Below, piece after piece: positions 24,931-37,629 of a stretch of 64,000 nucleotides of DNA. The DNA is from Planoprotostelium fungivorum. Its lineage: Eukaryota > Evosea > Variosea > Cavosteliida > Cavosteliaceae. Numbering within the stretch: the first letter of the stretch is position 1; each line of letters opens with the position of its first letter. Made by a program: the position numbers and the translations under genes. Under the pieces are notes generated by a model. It was not told where the DNA came from. It worked only from the letters and a program-made list of their open reading frames with translations, and did no database searches. The stretch spans positions 124,001 to 188,000 of the forward strand of contig MDYQ01000094.1 of the NCBI GenBank assembly GCA_003024175.1, read 5' to 3'.

Positions 24931-27900
24931 ATGGACGACCTCTTCTCTGTTTTTCAGGACACCTCGTCGAAACCCAAGACAAAGAGGAAGATCTCTGAAG
25001 ATGAGAATGAAAATGGGAATGGAGGAGCACTGCCTGCAGAATATAACGATGAGATGGATATAAAATTGCAGAGAGATGTAGATAGAGAGGTTGCTCGATC
25101 GAAGAAGGCAAAGACAGTCGAAACTCCTGATTTCGAGGTGATCTACTCCGTTTTGCATCGATCGTTCAGAAGTAATCTCTTTGAAGGTTCGTATCGCTCC
25201 CAAGGTGAGCATCCGTGACACTTCTGGAGCCCAACAAGTCGAAATCCTTCCATCTACCGTCGAAGAGGATGCCATCAGTTGTTTGCACGAGCTGTGTCTC
25301 CCACCTCTTCAAGAGGGACAAGAGTATCCCCCCGAATTCACAAAAGATCCCGTGTGTGATCATCCATCATCACATATAATCACCACCTCTCACATCTCAC
25401 CCCTGACCTCTGAAGGTATTCCCGGCCAACCCAGCCAGAACGTACAAGTTCAAATTAGATCCCTTCCAACACAAGTCCGTGTGTTGTCTCGAAGCCAATC
25501 ACTCGGTCCTCGTTTCGGCTCACACTTCGGCCGGTAAGACCGTCGTCGCAGAGTAAGTCTTCTCATCCATGTAACATGCACATCTAATCATCGCAGGTAT
25601 GCCATCGCGATGTCTTTGGCCAGGAAGCAGAGAGTTATCTACACCTCTCCCATCAAGGCTCTCAGCAACCAGAAGTACAGAGAGCTATACGAAGACTTTC
25701 AGGACGTGGGACTGATGACAGGTGATACGACCATCAACCCCAATGCCAGTTGTCTCGTCATGACAACAGAGGTGAGATACACATGTTCTATCTGTTTCAT
25801 CTGCTTCGGTTGTTCTGTCTCATATGTTGTATACGCTCTATCTCATATGTTGTATACGCTCTATCTCATATGTTGTATACGCTCTATCTCATATGTTGTA
25901 TACGTTCTATCTCATATGTTGTATACGTTCTATCTCATATGTTGTATACGTTCTATCTACTCCACATGTTCTATCCACATCATTCCTCTCACTATCGTGG
26001 AAAGACCTAAATACGAGAACCAATGTACGATGACTGAGAGGATATAGATTCTGCGTAGTATGTTGTACCGAGGTAGTGAAGTGATGAGAGAGGTCGCCTG
26101 GGTCATTTTCGATGAGATTCACTACATGAGAGACAAGGAGAGAGGAGTCGTCTGGGAAGAGACCATCATTCTCTTACCCCCCGCAGTCAGGTGATTTTCC
26201 CGCCAAAATCTCCCGCCATAATTTCCCGCCAAAAACTGAAATTTCTCACAGATTCGTCTTCTTATCGGCTACCATTCCCAACGCGAAGGAGTTTGCACTC
26301 TGGGTGGCCAAGATCCACAAGCAACCCTGTCATGTGGTCTACACCGATGTCAGACCTACACCTCTACAACATTACATCTTCCCTGCAGGAGGTGATGGTC
26401 TTCACCTGGTTGTAGACGAGAAGGGAGTCTTTCGAGTGAGTTTCTCATGCGTTGACCATCGTTGACCCATCGTTGACCCATCGTTGACCCATCGTTGACT
26501 TTTCTCAGGACGAAAATTTCAGAAAAGCTCTCGCGGCCCTCGCCCAAAAAGAAGGAACGAAACCAAAGAAGGGAGGAAACAACAAGAGCGGCACCGGAAA
26601 CGATGTCTACAAGATCGTCAACCTCATCATGGTCAAGAACTACCATCCAGTCATCGTCTTCTGTTTCTCAAAGAAGGAGTGCGAGAGTGAGTGTGGCTCG
26701 TTGTAGATGCATCGGATGACGTGGACAGCTCTGGCCATGCAGATGTCTCGTATTGATCTGAGCTCGGACGAAGAGAAGCAGACGATCGAGAAGGTGTTCA
26801 ACAATGCCATCGACATCTTATCTGAAGAGGATCGTACTCTGCCTCAGGTGAAGATCCACATCGACATCAACATCACATCAACATCACATCAACATCACAT
26901 CAACATCACATCAATATCACATCAACATCGACATCGACATCAACATCACATCAACATCACATCAATATCGACATCAACATCACTGACTCCATCAGATCGT
27001 TCACATCCTGCCCCTCCTCAAGCGTGGAGTGGGTATCCATCACTCCGGTCTCCTCCCCATCCTGAAAGAAGTCATCGAGATCCTCTTCCAGGAGGGCCTC
27101 ATCAAAGCTCTATTTGCCACGGAGACATTCTCCATGGGTCTAAATATGCCAGCCAAGACTGTAGTCTTCACCAGCGTGAAGAAGTTCGATGGAACAGGCC
27201 ACAGGTGGCTCACCGGTGGTGAATACATCCAGATGAGTGGAAGGGCCGGTAGAAGAGGACTCGACGACCGAGGTGAGTTTTTGGCGGGAAAATTTCGGCG
27301 GGAAGATTTTGGCGGGAACTGACTCGGGCAGGTATCGTCATCATGATGGTGGATGCGAAGATGGAGCCCGAGGTAGCGAAGGGGATGGTGAAGGGACAAG
27401 CAGATGCTCTCATGTCCTCTTTCCACATCAAGTACAACATGCTGCTCAATCTATTGAGAGTCGAAGAAATCAATCCAGAGTACATGTTGAGGAGGTCTTT
27501 CCATCAGTTCCAAGTGGATAGAGGAATACCCGTCATCAAAGAGAGTGAGTCGAGGCATTCTATCATTTGTTCTTGTGAAGACACGATCGTGATCATCATG
27601 GTTGGTGTGCCACGATGATGATGATGCTCATTATGATGATCACGATGATGATGATCATGTCATCATGAAGAGATGAACTGATTGAGAGCAGAGATCAAGA
27701 TGTTAGAAGCGAAGCGAGACGACATCGAAATCAAGAACGAAAATCAAGTGAATTCATCTCCCCCCTCCCTATGACTGAAATCTCCCACAGATATCCAATT
27801 ACTTTGAGCTAGAGAAGACTCTCGATCAGATCCAATCTGACATCAGAAAGATCATCGTACAGCCCGTACACATCTTACCCTTCCTCCAGCCCGGCCGAAT

Positions 27901-29811
27901 GATCAAGGTGACCCACCATCTACAACGCGCCGACTCACCTATAAATAGATCATCGGGGAGGGTGAGGTCGAGTGGGACTGGGGCGTCGTGGTCAATTTCC
28001 AGAAGAAGGGAGACAAGGGAAAAGGAAACAAGAACAACTTGCAGGCAGACTACGTCGTAGATATTCTACTGTCGTGCGAGCCCAACCTTCCCACGGGTGA
28101 TAAGCCGAAGCCACCCACGAAGGGTAAGGGAGTGTATCAGGTGCGTACAGTACGTACGGGGGTAGTGGTGGTGACGGACATAGATCGTACCGGTGATGCT
28201 GAGCAACGTGAAGAACATCAGTTCCATCAGGTTGTACGTACCAAAGGACTTGACGAATCCATCACACAGAGAGTCCGTTGGGAAATCACTGCAAGAGGTG
28301 GGATCTCTCTTCTATGATCATCGCCATCACGATCGTCTGCACGATGATGACGATCACCATCATCCGTCTCATCACCATCATGTTGAACATCATCCCATCT
28401 GATGATCGTCATGCATCATCCCATCTGATGATCGTCATGCATCATCCCATCTGATGATCGTCATGCATCATCCCATCTGATGATCGTCATGCATCATCCC
28501 ATCTGATGATCGTCATGCATCATCATGACATGATGATCATCACCCTCCCACCCCTTCATCATCACAACACAAACACCCTCCCAACCACTCCAGGTCAACA
28601 AGAGGTTTCCCGATGGCATCCCCCACCTCGACCCCATCGAAGACATGAAGATTGATTCCCCCGACTTCAAGCAACTGGTTCGAAAGGCAGAGACGACAGA
28701 AGAGAGACTCAGACTGGTGACGAACAACAAGACGAAGGACAAGAAGCAGCTGGAGAGATACGCACAGAAGGTACAGATCGAGGGCGAGATCAAGGTGTTG
28801 AGAGGTCAGGCGAAGGATGCAGACGAAGTCATTCTGAAGGATAATTTGAGAGGTGGGTGTGATCGTGTGATCGCGTGATCGTCATCGACATCATCATGGA
28901 TCGTGATCATCCACATGATTATGATCATCGTACTCCTGATCGTCATGATCATCTTCATGCACATGATCATCATCGTCCATCATGATGATGACACTGACCG
29001 AATGCATCAGCCATGGGAAGAGTCCTCCGCAGACTCGAATACAGTAACCAAGACGACATCATCGAGACGAAAGGTCGCGTCGCATGCGAGATCAACGCCG
29101 CCGATGAACTTGTCATCACCGAACTCATCTTTGGAGGCACTTTCAATGACCTCACCGTAGAACAGACTGTCGCCCTTCTCAGCTGCTTCTCCTTTGGAGA
29201 GAAGGTGATGAGGAAACCTCATCGTCATGAACGTCATGACTGACTCGTTGTAGTCGGACGATGTCTCGAATACGTTGAAGGAAGAATTGAAGGGGCCGTT
29301 CAGGGTGCTGCAGAACGTGGCATTGAGGGTATCGAAGGTGGAGGCGGACTCGAAGATTGCTGTGGAGCCGGAGGAGTACGTGAAGAAGTTTACGTGCTCG
29401 ATGATGAACGCTACGTATGCGTGGGCGAAGGTGAATGTCTTTATCAGAACTCATCATCATGATCGTGTGAAGACGATCATCAAGATTCATGATCATGATG
29501 CAGACATCACATGATCATCATCTCATGATCATCATCTCATGATCATCATCTCATGATCGAGACATCACATGATCATCATCTTGACATAGACGCTGAGACA
29601 CATACAGGGTGCCAAGTTCTCTGAAGTGTGCACGATGACCGAAGTGTTCGAGGGCAGCATCATCCGGTCCATGAGAAGATTGGAGGAGCTGCTGAGACAA
29701 CTGGCAGCTGCGTCCAAGTCCATCGGTAACACAGCGTTAGAGGCCAAGTTCAGTGAAGGTATCGTTAAGATCAAGAGAGACATTGTCTTTGCTGCTTCTC
29801 TCTATCTGTAA
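24931..29811 (+). CDS. MTR4: Ski2-like exosome RNA helicase MTR4
   Basis: The start is [14 protein letters not shown]. An acidic N-terminus is followed by the DExH core: Q-motif region [14 protein letters not shown], Walker [16 protein letters not shown] box IFDEIHYM, motif [11 protein letters not shown], and motif [19 protein letters not shown]. The long arch/KOW insertion follows ([11 protein letters not shown], then [13 protein letters not shown]) and then the C-terminal DSHCT helical domain ([37 protein letters not shown]). MTR4 feeds RNA 3'-5' to the nuclear exosome, in rRNA processing and in surveillance with TRAMP. The arch and an N-terminus without the SKI2 extension favour MTR4 over SKI2. 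Introns are short, but four carry tandem repeats. AATAAA (29810-29815) overlaps the stop. Confidence 0.92.
25815..25952. repeat. 23-bp tandem repeat, six copies, in an MTR4 intron
   Basis: Six direct copies of CTATCTCATATGTTGTATAC plus GCT/GTT run head to tail. The first copy has one difference, and the last bases alternate GCT to GTT, so copies 1-3 and 4-6 form two variant blocks. They lie inside the intron 25772-26048, which is five times the usual length here. The unit contains a CATATG core. Confidence 0.9.
26450..26499. repeat. 11-bp tandem repeat in an MTR4 intron
   Basis: About four and a half copies of CGTTGACCCAT (the first lacks one C) fill most of a short intron just before its TTTTCTCAG acceptor. 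They act as intron filler; no coding role is seen. Confidence 0.8.
26860..26990. repeat. CATCAACATCA-type simple repeat in an MTR4 intron
   Basis: Irregular repeats of ACATCAACATC with ACATCAATATC and ACATCGACATC variants fill an intron between the TLPQ and IVHILPLL exons. Low-complexity, intron-confined sequence. Confidence 0.8.
28388..28517. repeat. 26-bp tandem repeat, five copies, in an MTR4 intron
   Basis: Five copies of a 26-bp unit beginning CATCATCCCATCTGATGATC, with no visible differences between copies. The unit contains an internal inverted sequence (GATGATC against GATCATC), so single-stranded copies could fold. It lies in the intron before the [14 protein letters not shown] exon. 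Perfect copies suggest recent expansion. Confidence 0.9.
29510..29560. repeat. 14-bp tandem repeat in an MTR4 intron
   Basis: About three and a half copies of ATGATCATCATCTC lie in the intron preceding the [16 protein letters not shown] exon, within a longer ATGATCATC-rich stretch. Confidence 0.8.
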
Positions 29812-29815
29812 TAAA
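29810..29815 (+). terminator. Poly(A) signal AATAAA overlapping the MTR4 stop
   Basis: The TAA stop at 29809-29811 runs directly into ATAAA, so the canonical hexamer shares bases with the stop codon. The same arrangement recurs at several other genes in the window. Confidence 0.6.
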
Positions 29816-29930
29816 TCCGAGATCGTCGTGTTTTATTCTATTTTATTTGTTACGATTGGGAGTCTCAAAGGGAGATGGATCGTGTTTTATTGTTGGGAAA
29901 TAAAAGGAGGGAAATGTTTTGGAGGAGGAT

Positions 29931-31188
29931 TTATTTGGGAGCGGCAGGGAGTGCCTTCTTCACGAGCGGCTTCTTTGCAGTTCCCATCTGCAGCAGCCTC
30001 GTGCCACACGTCTGACAGACCAAGGTGATGCCACAATAGACTGCATCACATGTGAGCCGACATGATGGGATGTCCATGTCAGATGATGAAACTCACTCGA
30101 CAGACACACGCTGCAAACGAATCCCATGTCAATCGTTTCCTTGTGACAGAAACAAGAGGCACGAAAGTCTACTCTGGTCAGAGTAGGTAAGCTGAGGAAT
30201 TTACGTGCGAAGGGATCTGGTAAGTAACACGTCTGAGGAATGTGAATACAACTCTTATGCATCATCATCATGTATCGTGTGATGTCGTTTGATGATGTGA
30301 TGTCTCATACTTGATTCATGCGTCGTGATGATGATAATCTCACCAGAGCGTATTGTAAGAGTGCTTTCTGTTGACTTGGTTTGAGATAGATTCCACCAGT
30401 GAGATGAGAAGCTTGTTGAAGGAAAGGAGAATCGTTCGATCCAAGGATGCACGTGTCGATGAGAATACTCTGTTTGGATGGTGAGATGATCATCATCGTG
30501 TGACGTTATCTTCACCTTCTTCTGGGCGGAAAAGATGCAGTTCATGATGGAGATGTATTGATTCGAGACGTCTGGAGATGCATGAAGGACGAGGATTCTG
30601 GGTCTGATGAGAGGTTCTTCCCTTTGAATGCGGTTGATGTCTGTATGATGTGAACACCAAGCGATGGACGTTACAATGACTCACAACATAAGGCGAGAGA
30701 TAAGGCTCCGGATAGCATGGGTGACCAACCTGAGTTGGATTTGAGCAGTTCTTCATTTCGTGTATGTGCGTTCAATTGTGTGACGATCTCGTTCTTGATG
30801 TCTTCCATGTCGGTTCCCGTCGGATCGGTGGATCCTGGATATAACAACTTGCTGCATTGTCTGTCGGAAAATGATATGATTTCGAGTGGATGATGTTACC
30901 TCTCTCCTGGGTGAACAGAGATGAAAGCTAATCGATTTTCATGCTTCAGTAGACGATAGGCACTCATGAAATTGAACACGTGTTCTAAAACTGAGCTCCA
31001 TTCCAGCTCTTTTTGTTTTCTCTGTGACCATATGTAAGGGTTCGTGTCTAAAAGTACAACCAATAGACTGGTATCGTCTACATCATACGTCAGATCATCT
31101 TCACCCCTAGTTGACTCAAGTATGCATATACATAGGAGAACAGACTGAATATATACTAACCTTGTGTCAGGCCCTGTGATGTTGCCAT
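29931..31188 (-). CDS. TFB4: TFIIH core subunit p34/TFB4
   Basis: The minus-strand gene starts MATSQGLTQ, spliced to DDTSLLVVLLDTNPYIW, the beta-strand of the vWA-like domain. Later pieces read FMSAYRLLKHENRLAFIS, ILVLHASPDVSNQYISIMN, SILIDTCILG and LQQASHLTGGIYLKP, which is the order in p34/TFB4. The C-terminus is the family's C4 zinc finger: CFCH and CSVC in one exon, YCG and CQTCG in the next. The protein ends LPAAPK with AATAAA overlapping the stop. It is part of core TFIIH with p44/SSL1 in transcription initiation and nucleotide-excision repair. Confidence 0.88.
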
Positions 31189-31315
31189 GTGTGATGTGAT
31201 GTGGTGTCAAAGATGATGCGAAATAAAATTGGACCAACCGCATCGGCCTACCCGTGGCGCAGACAGCGCACCATCGGCTTCAATCTTACGATTAGATCTT
31301 AGAGCCTCCCAAGCC

Positions 31316-32975
31316 ATGGCTGTTGTAGGGTCTCTTGATGTGGTTCTCTCTTTGATGAAAGAGTATCAGAAGAAGGGGGAACGCATTCTACCTCGAGCCC
31401 CTCACGAAACGATAGCTTGGGAGTTTTTAGAGCAAGAACAGGTTAGAGATCGGCTGCGGAATGCTGGCTGATGGTTGCAGCGATCGCCGGAAGGAAGTTA
31501 TGAAGACAATCCCAGGTCGCAAATGGAGCCTAGTAACAAGAAGGAAGCTGTAGAGGTCACAGAGAAAGCGAAGGCGTTCGTGAAGCATTTTCAAGAACAA
31601 GAAGAGGCTCTATACAGCTTCGATAAAGTGGAGGAATTCCCTGTCCCCACACAACAGTGAGATCATTCAACAGAAGATCTCATAACGATGTTGACATAGA
31701 GCGTGTAGATCGCAGACGGCCTTGTCGTTGGAACTCAGAAAGAAGGAGGTCGCGAAGCCAGTTGAGATAACAATTCCCATCAATGTCTACATGCCGAATC
31801 ACAAGCCCCCGATACTTGTGAAGGTCAAACCGACGACCACCATCGAGGAGGTCATCGGAGACGTTCTTTCTAAAGTGAGGGCACACCCATCGGCGTCACA
31901 TCGCACTCATTTCCTATAGATCGGATCAATCGATTCTCTTCGTTCGATGAACCTCAATGTCCGAGGGTATCTCCTTCGCATTGCAGAGAAGGACGGCACG
32001 CCCGACGAGGACATACCAGGTGAGCCACCTTCTAATGTTCTCACACCCTAACGACCATCCAGCTCTTGTGAGAAACAAAAACATCGGTCAATTTCTGAAA
32101 ATCAGCCAACACTATGCCCTCTGCAAGGACCCCAGTTTCTTCAAAGAAGTGTGGCCCATCAACGAAGATCCATCAGAGGTCGTCTTGAAGGTGATCTACC
32201 TCGAATCATCGTGGAAGTCAAATGTCCACAGGTGATGGTGCCTGGTGATACTTCGTACTCCACTTTCTTGTTTAAAGATGAGTATGCCTTGAAAGAGATT
32301 CGAGAGCAAGCCTGCAGCAAGAGAGGACTGAAGGCAGACGATTATCGTGAGATATTGATTGCGTAATCGCGAGCATCATTGATGAGAGGTGCAGACGTAG
32401 TGCTGTCCTCACAACCGGATAAGCCTCTCTCGCTCGATCAGAAGGTCGGGGCGCTGCTAGAAAAGACACTGAAGCTCATTGATGGTGACTCATGCGATGA
32501 TCCTCTATCGGAAAGCTTACACGATCCAGTGAGAAGTATCAGCAAGAGAAAGGACAGTAACGCTTCTCTCTTTGTCAAGAAGGTGAGAAGACTCACATGA
32601 TCTTCGTGATGATCATCGCAGATCAATCGAGTTAGAAGACCGAGCTCAGGGAACTACGCAGTGAATCCCTCTTATACCGTCGTTCGAGTGGGTAAGAAGA
32701 GAACTAGCCTCATCACACTCGATGGTATCAACGATCAGCTCATCTTCCGATCGGCCGAACACAAGAAGGAGAAGGTGAGAACATTGTCTCTCGCTGTCTC
32801 ATCATCGCAGACGAAACATCTGAGGGAATTGGCTGCCGTGAGTCTGGTCCCTGGTAAACAGATGCAGTTTCAGATGGACTTCAAGCAGAAGATCTATCGC
32901 TTCGAGACACAACAAGCCGATGAGATCGTTGCAAAGATCGATGTCCTGTGGCAACGATACCTGAAAGACAATTGA
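31316..32975 (+). CDS. SIN1: TORC2 subunit SIN1/AVO1 (RIP3-like)
   Basis: The start is MAVVGSLDVVLSLMKEY. The central CRIM domain is clear: VEITIPINVYMPN, then the signature GYLLRIAEKDGTPDEDIPAL and KNIGQFLKISQHYALC. It is followed by a Ras-binding-like ubiquitin fold (VMVPGDTSYSTFLFKDEYALKE, split over exons) and a C-terminal SIN1-type PH domain (PSYTVVRVGKKRTSLITLDG to IDVLWQRYLKDN). SIN1 recruits AGC-kinase substrates to TOR complex 2. In Dictyostelium the orthologue RIP3 links Ras to chemotaxis. Seven or so short introns. The protein is compact (about 450 residues). Confidence 0.85.
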
Positions 32976-33214
32976 ACGTGTAGATATAGATGGACTTGTA
33001 CGACTCATACGTGTGATTAATCTTCAGAATCATCTTCATGTGCATGCGTGAGGACAGAGAAAACAATAGCGGATAGGTACGTTGAATCATTGCATCTAGC
33101 TTGACGTGTTTCACTCGCTCATGTGGTGGTGTTGAGAGGTCGCAATTGTTTGACACGTGTCTCTCCCTCGCATAAATTTGGGTCGCAAGAGAATCACAAG
33201 ATCATCGCACAGAT

Positions 33215-34245
33215 ATGGTAGGTCACAACCAGCCCGAAGGAGAGTTCGACTCCACCTCTAATAGAGACAACACCCTCGTCTTATTCGACGTCGATGGAAC
33301 ATTGAGCCCATCTAGAAAGGTGCTATACATTCTATCTCTCAACCGAATCGCATGCTGAGATGATGGACAGAGTGCGAGTGAGGCCATGAAGGAGACTCTT
33401 CTCAAGTTGAGAAAGAAGGTTTCGGTTGGTGTCGTAGGTGGATCCGATTTGAAGAAGATCGCAGAGCAAATTGGCAGCCAGGATTACCTCTTGTCCAACT
33501 TTGACTATGTCTTCGCCGAAAATGGTCTCACATTTTACCAAGACGGACAATTTAAAGCTCAAGCCGTGAGTCGATCATCGTTGTCTGTCGTTCTGTCTTC
33601 ATCACAAATGAAGCTAACGTGCCCGATAGAACATCTTGAAGCACTTGGGAGAGGAGACCCTTCAGAGGATTATCAACTTCACTCTCCGTTACGTGGCTGA
33701 TCTCAAGATCCCAAAGAAGAGGTAATGCAGAGCTCACATGCGACATCTCATTATCATCAGAGGAACCTTTGTCGAGTATAGAGCGGGCATGTTGAACATC
33801 AGTCCCATCGGTCGAAACTGCTCTCAAGAGGAGAGAGACGAGTTCTTCGCCTACGACAAGGTCGATCTCTCATCCATCCGTATCATCCATTGACACGCCC
33901 GCAGATCCACAACATCCGAACCCAAATGGTCGATGCTTTCAAGAAAGAGTTTCATGATCTTCCCCTCACCTTCTCGATCGGTGGGGAGATCTCATTCGAT
34001 GTCTTCCCCACTGGCTGGGACAAGACCTATTGCCTCCAATACGTTGAGAAGTTCCAGAAGGTCTATTTCTTTGGTGATCGAACGCAGCTGGTGAGACGAT
34101 GGTGATGTCATATGACATGAGCTGATTGGAGATGTCGCAGGGAGGAAATGATCACGAGATCTTCAGCCACGCCAGAACCATTGGAACGACAGTTACTAGC
34201 CCGGACGACACTCGCGAGAAATTGCATAAGATCTTCCAGCTATAA
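33215..34245 (+). CDS. PMM: Phosphomannomutase
   Basis: The start is [14 protein letters not shown]. The HAD active-site motif [13 protein letters not shown] carries the nucleophilic Asp and the acid/base Asp two residues later. Downstream are [62 protein letters not shown] and the Mg-binding end FFGDRTQL spliced to GGNDHEIF. The length (about 250 residues) and order match PMM1/PMM2. The enzyme converts mannose-6-phosphate to mannose-1-phosphate for GDP-mannose, feeding N-glycan and GPI synthesis. Cytosolic; five introns of about 40-55 bp. Confidence 0.93.
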
Positions 34246-34273
34246 ATGTTTCATCTCATCCTTCATCTTCTAT

Positions 34274-37200
34274 TCAATCGTCCATGTCTTCGATCTCTTC
34301 TGCTTCTAATTCTTGGATGTCTTTCTTTTCTCTGCCCGTCTTCTCTTCTTGATATTCTATCTTTTCTTCCTCTTTGTGCTCCACTCTGTGCGTGTGGATC
34401 TCAGCTTCATCACCTCCTCTCAACTCTTCTCCTCGATTCTCATCTTCATCATCGACCACCACAACCTCTTCCTCTCTCTCTTTCTTATCCTTGCTCTCTT
34501 TCTTTTCTTTCTTGTCCTTCTTGTCCTTCTTGTCCTTTTCTTTCTTCTCTTTCTTCTCTGCTCTGATGGTTGCTTCTATTCGTGCATCTCTCTCTTCCTC
34601 CGTCTCGATTAACTTTTGACCATCCGATGTCTCCTCATCATGATGTCTTCCCGCATCGTATGGGACACCACTTCTCTCAGCTCTGACTCGTGACAATGTG
34701 TTCTCTAATCTGTTCTTCCTCTGTTCTTCTCTCTGTCTCTGAAATTCCTGCGGATGATCAATTCCGATGCAGACGGACGTGCAAACTCTTTACCACTTCG
34801 GGGGTGTTATCGAATGGACGTGTCCCGGACCAGAGACCTCTAAACTTTGGCTCGCGATTCGTCTCCATCATGTCCCTCTCTGCCGATATAGACGACGTCC
34901 CGTAATCGATCCTCCGATGGCCACCCTCTTCTCTCCTCTTCCCAGTCTTTAGAGGTGGTGGCGACGGTAAATTGCTGAGATAATGCAGAGCATCCATCTG
35001 TCCTCCGTTAGAACCTCCATCGTGATGACGATCGCATCACCGTCGGTGGTGGTGCTTCTTGTGCATTGCTTTCCGTTCTTCTGTTCGTCTGAGTCTTTTG
35101 AAGGGAAGATGTCTTCGTGGGACGACTGATGTTGACAGAGACCAACGTGATGACGTCGGTGTCGTGGGAGCATGCAGCGATGATGTCTCCCTTTGGTGAC
35201 CACGCAGTGCAGGTGATCGGTCCATTCATCGTCTTCGCTTCTTCAGACGGTAGTTTGTAGATGCACTCCCCACTGTCCACGTCCCAAATGTACCTTCCCG
35301 CCATTCAATTTCGATTTGGGACGCTCTTCCTCACATCTGAGAGTCCTCCGACCCAGACACGATGAATTGTCCGTCGTAGCTGAAATCACCTTTGATGATG
35401 CTCTCCTTGTTCGTGTGGCCCAAGTAATCTCGCAGGGGCTCGAAGAAACGAAGATCGAGTGAGAAGAGCTTGTCTTCTTTCAATTGAACCAGTAGGCATT
35501 TACCGAGAGGACTCATGACGAGGTGATTCACCGGTATTCCCTGGTCTCGTGTCACGGATGTACAGAAAGAATGATGAAGGGAAGGGTCACCTTGTACTGA
35601 TTGACTGTGCAGAGGCATTCGTAATTCCAACCTAGAGCTGCTTTTCTCATCCAGATCTTGACGACTCCTTCTGCATCACCGCTGTACAATTTGGAGCGTG
35701 GACCAGCCTGCACAGTGAGTGAAATGAATGAGATCGATTCAGGATACTCACATTGCTGACATCAAAGGTGATGGCATTGATCGCAGCCTGCAAACGGATC
35801 AGATCACACCGATTCCATTTCCATGGAGGACCCTCGCACGCAGGTGTCGATGAGACAGAAGATCTTACCTTGTGAGCTGCATCGATGGTCCCGATGATAG
35901 AGGAACTATCTCTGTCCCAGAACCTCAAGACACGATCGTAACCAGCGGTAACCAATACTCTGTTCCTCGTTCATCACGATGTCCCAGCAGAATTTCACCT
36001 GGCACTGGGGTGGAAGATGGCAGTGTAGACGTAGGACGTGTGTTGATAGATCTCGGGTGATCTGTGAGGCTCTTCCACGTCCCAGATCTTCGCAGTGCCA
36101 TCAGAAGAAGCGCTGGCCACTTCGGTGCCGGACATGTTCCAATCTGTGATGACTCAGGATGGAGGATGGATGGATGGTCACCCAAATGGTAGATGTTGTC
36201 GTGATGACCCGATAGAGTGAGGGCACAAGAACCATCCTCTACATTATAGATGTTGATGACAAAGAGGATCTGTCCTTCATGTCACCGTCTGAAGATTGAA
36301 TCGACACGAGTAATGTACCTGAGTGGAACAAGCGCAGGCGACGTGTCTTCCATCGGGTGCAAATTTGACGAAGAGACAATTGAGAAAACCACCGCGGATC
36401 CTGTGAAGGACTTGTGTGGAACCCACCTCAGGCGGAATCTCGTACAAATCTTGCGCTCCTCGACTCACTGTGGACATCCATCAGCGAGATGGTGATCGTG
36501 TGACGGCGCAATATGCGATGGAGATGAAGTCGTGACTCACCCGCATCTTCGTTCACGGTCAGATCTCTCATCGAAGTGGCTCTCATCAGTCCCTTCGATG
36601 TAGATGTCCTCATAGCTAATTTACCCATGCTCTTCGAATTTCTCAACGGATTCGTACCGGTCAACTGTAGGGAGGACTGCACGGTCAGACCCCCTGGACT
36701 TCCTTTCGAACTGAGGTTCAACGCATAATCTCCAGCGACGTTCCACTGATCGTTGTTCAACTTGGCTTCCTTCACTGTGAGGTAGATGGTGGAAGGATAT
36801 GCCTTCCTCTTCTCTCTCTGGTACTGATAGAAGACCTGGACATATTGAGAGGTCGACCGATGCAAAGCATCACCTCCGGGATGATCTCGCCGTCGAGTGG
36901 TCGTCGAGGTTTCTTGTTCTTTTTGTACTCGTAGAGTTGAAGTCGAGCGCGATCTCCGTGGTTGGCCTCTTCTCTCTCCCCCACCATCTTCATAAAGGCC
37001 CAAGCGATCGGCAGGCTGATGAGGTGAGAAGACGGATGGAGGAGAAGACACACCTGATCTTCTCAGTTTCTTCATCTTGGACGATTTTTTTCGCGGCGAC
37101 GGCTGTCGAAGGTGAGTGGAGGTAGGCATAGTGACGCATTACCGGGTGATGATCTCTGACCGGGAATGATGCTGATGCGCTTCATTTTGGGTGTCTGATA

Positions 37201-37629
37201 TTCGATGATCTCGATGAGCAGTAGTACGTCGTCATGCGTAGTCGAAGCGTAGATCTCGTCCAAGATGAGGATCTGGGGACCTTGTGAACGGATGGCATAG
37301 AACGGACTCTGTTTCAGATCATAAGATAGACTCTCGAAGCTCGTCAATTGGATATCGTCATCGGTTTCTCTCTTCTTCTCCTCCGGTGGTTGATAATCAT
37401 CTTGTCCATAACCTCGAAATAAGAGCTTTCCTGTCTTCGTTTTCTGTAGATATTCACCGGTCTCCCTCTCTGTCTCTCTTTCAGAGGACGATTGACGCGC
37501 GACAGACTCACGGACGAAGTGAAATCTAACGACTGGATTGAATAGCCTCGAATCTGGCTTCAAGAGGTCGGTACCGTGTATCAATATAGCTGTCAGCTCA
37601 TCGATATTCTCATCTTCGTCTGAACTCAT
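34274..37629 (-). CDS. AHI1: Jouberin (AHI1), WD40 ciliary transition-zone protein
   Basis: The minus-strand start is MSSDEDENIDELTAIL. The N-terminal AHI1-specific block is recognisable: NPVVRFHFVRES, later ISLPIAWAFMKMVGE, ARLQLYEY and YPSTIYLTVKEAKL. Seven WD40-type repeats follow (FLNCLFVKFAPDGRHVACA, DWNMSGTEVASASSDGTAKIWD, LVTAGYDRVLRFWDRDSS, GDFSYDGQFIVSGSED, CTAWSPKGDIIAACSHDTDV). A Lys/Glu-rich coiled tail ends DMDD; there is no SH3 domain as in mammals. AHI1 sits at the ciliary base and transition zone with CEP290 and NPHP proteins. The joins from the last WD repeat to the coiled tail are less certain. A 5'UTR intron probably lies at about 37640-37690. Confidence 0.82.

Noticed and set aside
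25750-26033. Cys/Tyr-rich repetitive open readings ([14 protein letters not shown] type)
   Set aside because: They are produced by the 23-bp repeat inside an MTR4 intron with good splice sites on both sides, and all three frames are open.
28388-28517. CRISPR-like regular repeats
   Set aside because: Copies are contiguous with no spacers and lie in a eukaryotic intron; this is a minisatellite.
34246-34619. Plus-strand Ser/Leu/Phe-rich open readings
   Set aside because: They are the complement of the Lys/Glu-rich coiled tail of AHI1, not genes.
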